From NCBI GenBank assembly GCA_946886075.1, contig CAMPHR010000010.1, positions 31,861-95,860 of the forward strand: a stretch of 64,000 bases of DNA, read 5' to 3'. Made by a program: the position numbers and the translations under genes. The number at the start of each line of letters is the position of its first letter. Position 1 is the stretch's first letter. This document shows positions 59,497-64,000 of this stretch, one piece after another. Below the pieces are notes generated by a model. That model did no database searches. It had not been told where the DNA came from and saw only the letters and a program-made list of their open reading frames with translations. Origin of the DNA: an uncultured Novosphingobium sp. Lineage in GTDB: Bacteria; Pseudomonadota; Alphaproteobacteria; Sphingomonadales; Sphingomonadaceae.

Positions 59497-59961
59497 TCAG
59501 GCGCGGGTGAAGGGGATCAGTTCTTCGTAGACGGGCAGGGGCGGCTTTCCGTCCACCTGTGCACCGCTGCGCATCAGGAATGCGTGGCGGACGATCTCTG
59601 CCTGTTGTTCAAGCCCGTAGCGTTCGAACGGGCGGCCCGGGACTATGTCGTAGCCATAGCGGCAAAATGGATGGCGCATCAGCGGAAGATACCATTTGCC
59701 GCCCCTTTGCGCCTGCCAGACATGGGTCATTTCATGTATGAAATGACCCTGAAGGCTCAGTGGCTGTCCGCAGAAATCATTGCAAAATAAGCCGCTCCTC
59801 GGATTGAACCAGATGTCGCCATCGGGCGACATGGTGACGCGCGCGGGCTGGAACGGCCACCATTTGCGGTTATGGGCCTGCACCCGATCATAAGCGATCG
59901 CGTCGCCGAACACCGATCGTGCGAGCGCGACTTCACCGGGCGTCAGGCTCCGGCTGGTCAA
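59497..59961 (-). CDS. HExxH-motif protein, putative zinc-dependent peptidase-like
   Basis: 154 residues. The motif HFIHEMTHVWQAQRGG (about 80 to 95) gives two zinc histidines and a glutamate, with a downstream glutamate in GLEQQAEIVRHAF (about 120) that could be the third ligand. There is no signal peptide. The family is found in Sphingomonadales and sometimes annotated as vgr-related; no type VI secretion gene is nearby. It overlaps the copper chaperone gene by 4 bases. Peptidase activity is not proven. Confidence 0.72.
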   Translation of the reverse strand: MTSRSLTPGEVALARSVFGDAIAYDRVQAHNRKWWPFQPARVTMSPDGDIWFNPRSGLFCNDFCGQPLSLQGHFIHEMTHVWQAQRGGKWYLPLMRHPFCRYGYDIVPGRPFERYGLEQQAEIVRHAFLMRSGAQVDGKPPLPVYEELIPFTRA

Positions 59962-60422
59962 TGCTTGCCAGCATCATGCGTTGGGGGTGCAGGCGCTCCA
60001 GGCTTCTGGATCGCGGCATCGACCAGCAGGCGGTCGCCATTGGCGAGGAGGAAGGTGAAGGTCATCTTGCCGCGGCTGATCGCGGTATCGTTGACGCCCC
60101 AGATCATCAGATGCTTGCCGCCGGGCGCGAAGGCGACTTTCGACTTGGCGGGAATGTCGACAGCATCGATCTTCTGCATCTTCATCGTGCCGTTGTGATC
60201 CATGCTCTCATGCATCTCGACCTTGAGCGCATAGTCGGTCAGTACGCCACGCAACTGCGTTGCCGCGTCGCCGCCATGAGCGATGAAGTAACCGGCGGAA
60301 GGCGTGTCCTTGTTGGGGCTAAGCCGCACCCAGGCCTGATCGATATAGGTGGGAGCAGGATCGCCGCAGGCTGCGAGCGCAAAGGAAGTGGCCAAGGCAA
60401 AAAGGGAGAAGGATGCGCGCAT
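59958..60422 (-). CDS. PCu(A)C-type periplasmic copper chaperone
   Basis: 154 residues from ATG 60422. A lipoprotein signal ends FALAAC (Cys about 19); an earlier in-frame start at 60491 is rejected. The copper site pattern is MHESMDHNGTMKM followed after about 21 residues by GGKHLMIWG, giving the His and Met ligands. Such proteins carry copper to cytochrome oxidase; the usual SCO partner is not adjacent. Divergent from dnaK. Confidence 0.9.
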   Translation of the reverse strand: MRASFSLFALATSFALAACGDPAPTYIDQAWVRLSPNKDTPSAGYFIAHGGDAATQLRGVLTDYALKVEMHESMDHNGTMKMQKIDAVDIPAKSKVAFAPGGKHLMIWGVNDTAISRGKMTFTFLLANGDRLLVDAAIQKPGAPAPPTHDAGKH

Positions 60423-60481
60423 CTGGGGGCTTTCGTGACTGTCTCGTTTCCGGTCGGTTGTTACGGTAATCGCCCACGCTT

Positions 60482-60509
60482 CTTGTGCCAAGGAAGATCA
60501 CGCCTATAT
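60482..60509 (+). promoter_or_regulatory. Probable RpoH (heat-shock) promoter of dnaK
   Basis: CTTG (60482 to 60485), 17 bases, then CCTATAT (60503 to 60509). This fits the alphaproteobacterial RpoH pattern CTTG-N17-CYTATNT. It is 85 bases before the dnaK start. Confidence 0.55.
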
Positions 60510-60594
60510 CCCATCCGCAAACGGCCTTGCCTTGGCGCTTTCGTGAGGTATGGGGCCGTCAACCGCTGAATGAATTGGGGTTAAAGAGGACAAG

Positions 60595-62493
<1,899 letters not shown>

Positions 62494-62511
62494 ACCTGAT
62501 GCTGATTACCC

Positions 62512-62597
62512 GTCATTCTAGCGGACGCTGGAATCTCTCTCCACCCTGTGATCTGATGCCTGCGAACGAGAGAGACCCCAGTCTTGGCTGGGGTGAC
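62512..62597. repeat. Palindromic intergenic repeat, family A, copy 2
   Basis: Starts GTCATTCTAGCGGACGCTGG and ends GCTGGGGTGAC, inverted relative to each other as in copy 1 at 31445. It holds an inner CCCCAG-TCTTGG-CTGGGG hairpin (62578 to 62593). It lies between dnaK and dnaJ and could reduce read-through or stabilise the dnaK mRNA. Confidence 0.75.
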
Positions 62598-62620
62598 GGG
62601 CAAAGCGGGCGGGGGCCCCA

Positions 62621-63757
62621 ATGAGTACCGAACTGGACTATTACGAACAGCTTGAGGTCGAGCGGACTGCTGACGCGGTCACGATCAAAAGCGCCTATCG
62701 CAAGCTGGCGATGAAATATCACCCGGACAAGACCGGCGGATGCACCGACGGCGAGGCCAAGTTCAAGGCCGTGTCCGAAGCCTATGAGTGTCTGAAGGAC
62801 CCGCAAAAGCGTGCGGCCTATGACCGCTATGGCCATGCCGCCTACACCAACGCCCAGAATGGCGGTGGTGGCGGCTTCAACGGGCGCGGCGGCGCTGGCG
62901 GCTTTTCCGACCTTGGCGATATTTTCGAGACGATCTTCGGCCAGAGCGGCTTTGGCGGCGGCGGCCGTCAGGCGCAGCGGCGCGGCGCGGATCTGCGCTA
63001 CGACATGGAGATCAGCCTCGACGAAGCCTACCATGGCAAGAAGACCGAGATTGAGATTGAAGTCTCCGCATCCTGCGAAAGCTGCGACGGATCAGGCGCG
63101 CAGCCCGGCACCGGCGTCAAAACCTGCGGCACCTGCGGCGGTCATGGCCAGGTGCGGGCGCAGCAGGGCTTCTTCGTCGTGGAGCGCACTTGCCCCGGCT
63201 GTCATGGTGCTGGTCAGGTTATCGAAAGCCCCTGCCGCAGCTGCCGCGGCGAGGGCCGGGTGGACAAGCCCAAGACGCTGTCGGTCAACATTCCGGCCGG
63301 CGTCGATGAAGGTACGCGCATCCGCCTTTCAGGCGAAGGTGAGGCGGGCGCACGGGGGGCACCCGCAGGCGATCTCTACATCTTCCTGCATGTAAAGCGG
63401 CATTCCCTGTTCGAGCGCGACGGGACGACTCTCTTCTGCCGCGCACCTGTGAGCTTCACCACCGCAGCGCTAGGCGGCTGCATCGAAGTGCCAGGGCTCG
63501 ACGGCCAGCGGCACGAAATCAAGATCCCGAGCGGCATCCAGTCAGGCAAGCAGATCCGCCAGCGCGGCGCTGGCATGCCGGTGCTGAACGGGCGCGGCTA
63601 TGGTGATCTGGTCATCCAAGTCGATGTCGAAACGCCCACGCGCCTCACGGCCAAGCAGAAGGAACTGCTCGAAGCCTTCCGCGACACGGAAACTGGCGAG
63701 GAATGTCCGCAATCAACCGGCTTCTTCAGCAAGCTCAAGGAATTGTGGGGCGACTGA
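62621..63757 (+). CDS. dnaJ: Molecular chaperone DnaJ (Hsp40)
   Basis: 378 residues. J domain with the HPD motif in KYHPDKTGG (about 34). The Gly/Phe-rich region is about 78 to 115 ([25 protein letters not shown] in parts). Four zinc repeats are present: [24 protein letters not shown] and CRSCRGEG. The C-terminal substrate domains follow. It stimulates the DnaK ATPase. A strong ribosome site is not obvious before the ATG, which ends the repeat-containing gap. Confidence 0.97.
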   Translation: MSTELDYYEQLEVERTADAVTIKSAYRKLAMKYHPDKTGGCTDGEAKFKAVSEAYECLKDPQKRAAYDRYGHAAYTNAQNGGGGGFNGRGGAGGFSDLGDIFETIFGQSGFGGGGRQAQRRGADLRYDMEISLDEAYHGKKTEIEIEVSASCESCDGSGAQPGTGVKTCGTCGGHGQVRAQQGFFVVERTCPGCHGAGQVIESPCRSCRGEGRVDKPKTLSVNIPAGVDEGTRIRLSGEGEAGARGAPAGDLYIFLHVKRHSLFERDGTTLFCRAPVSFTTAALGGCIEVPGLDGQRHEIKIPSGIQSGKQIRQRGAGMPVLNGRGYGDLVIQVDVETPTRLTAKQKELLEAFRDTETGEECPQSTGFFSKLKELWGD

Positions 63758-63788
63758 GCGCGCTCTGTTCCATACCTGAAATCAGCAG

Positions 63789-63819
63789 GCCGGGCGCAGG
63801 ATCATCTGCCCCGGCTTTT
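63789..63819 (+). terminator. Rho-independent terminator after dnaJ
   Basis: GCCGGG then GCAG (63789 to 63799, one bulged C), a short loop, CTGC then CCCGGC, and TTTT. It lies about 30 bases after the dnaJ stop. Confidence 0.75.
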
Positions 63820-63903
63820 CTGTAACAGCTGGGCAGAACAGGTTTCGCTCACTGGTGAACGTTCCTTTCGTTGATTGGCGGTTAGCGACCAAGCGAGGAC
63901 ATT

Positions 63904-64000
63904 CCCCTCCCGCAGGCGGGAGGGGCTAGGGGTGGGCGCGAGCGTAGCGAGCTTCTACCTTAGCCATTAAAAATCAACGCGGGGTTGCGCCAACCCACCC
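63904..64000. repeat. Palindromic repeat element, family C, copy 2 (cut by the window edge)
   Basis: Perfect 10-bp stem CCCCTCCCGC / GCGGGAGGGG (63904 to 63925) followed by CTAGGGGTGGGC. The window ends in CAACCCACCC, which is the start of the inverted far arm. It is related to the element at 43283. No gene is visible in the last 240 bases. Confidence 0.65.

Overview
The window is a GC-rich alphaproteobacterial chromosome segment, most likely from a sphingomonad (Sphingobium or a close relative). This is inferred from the gene order mutM-rpsT-dnaA with a divergent ubiE-ubiB-coaBC-dut operon, the clustering of GANTC (CcrM-type) sites before dnaA, an alphaproteobacterial RpoH-type promoter before dnaK, and the palindromic intergenic repeats. 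No tRNA, rRNA, CRISPR array, insertion sequence or prophage was recognised.

Region 1 (1 to about 26.2 kb) is a surface polysaccharide locus of the Wzx/Wzy type. It holds an MBOAT O-acyltransferase cut by the left edge, a Wzy/ligase-like membrane protein, a NarL/LuxR-type regulator with a degenerate receiver, a FlaA1/WbpM/PglF-like 4,6-dehydratase followed by a DegT aminotransferase, an OPX (Wza-like) lipoprotein coupled to an outer-membrane beta-barrel, a pectate-lyase-like protein, four GT4 glycosyltransferases, an AsnB-like amidotransferase, an RTX calcium-binding protein, a Wzx flippase and a sulfotransferase. Between 20.0 and 25.1 kb lies a tightly overlapping six-gene minus-strand operon: GT4, PglC-type phosphoglycosyl transferase, formyltransferase, PIG-L deacetylase, ATP-grasp ligase, HAD phosphatase. 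Together with the dehydratase and aminotransferase it looks like a route to a lipid-linked amino sugar whose N-acyl group is removed and replaced. This is the best candidate for undescribed chemistry here. No Wzc-type co-polymerase/kinase is seen; it may lie left of the window.

Region 2 (26.3 to 35.5 kb) holds mixed housekeeping and small-family genes: two lipoproteins including a DUF4142 protein, an AI-2E family permease, a thioesterase, a DUF983 protein, pabB and a separate pabC-like gene, an aspartate aminotransferase, msrA, a zinc-type dehydrogenase and a VOC protein.

Region 3 (35.6 to 47.3 kb) is core information and cofactor metabolism: thrS-infC (infC apparently starting at an ATA codon), an orphan ExbD, the ubiE-ubiB-coaBC-dut-thiF/moeB-dsrE series, mutM, rpsT and dnaA.

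Region 4 (47.3 to 64 kb) holds a periplasmic cyclophilin, a DUF4136 lipoprotein, trpS, murJ, secB diverging from timA-mltA-smr, a GGDEF-EAL protein, dapE, a cupin, an LD-carboxypeptidase, a secreted hypothetical protein, an HExxH protein, a PCuAC copper chaperone and dnaK-dnaJ. Four families of palindromic intergenic repeats are scattered through regions 2 to 4, two of them present twice.
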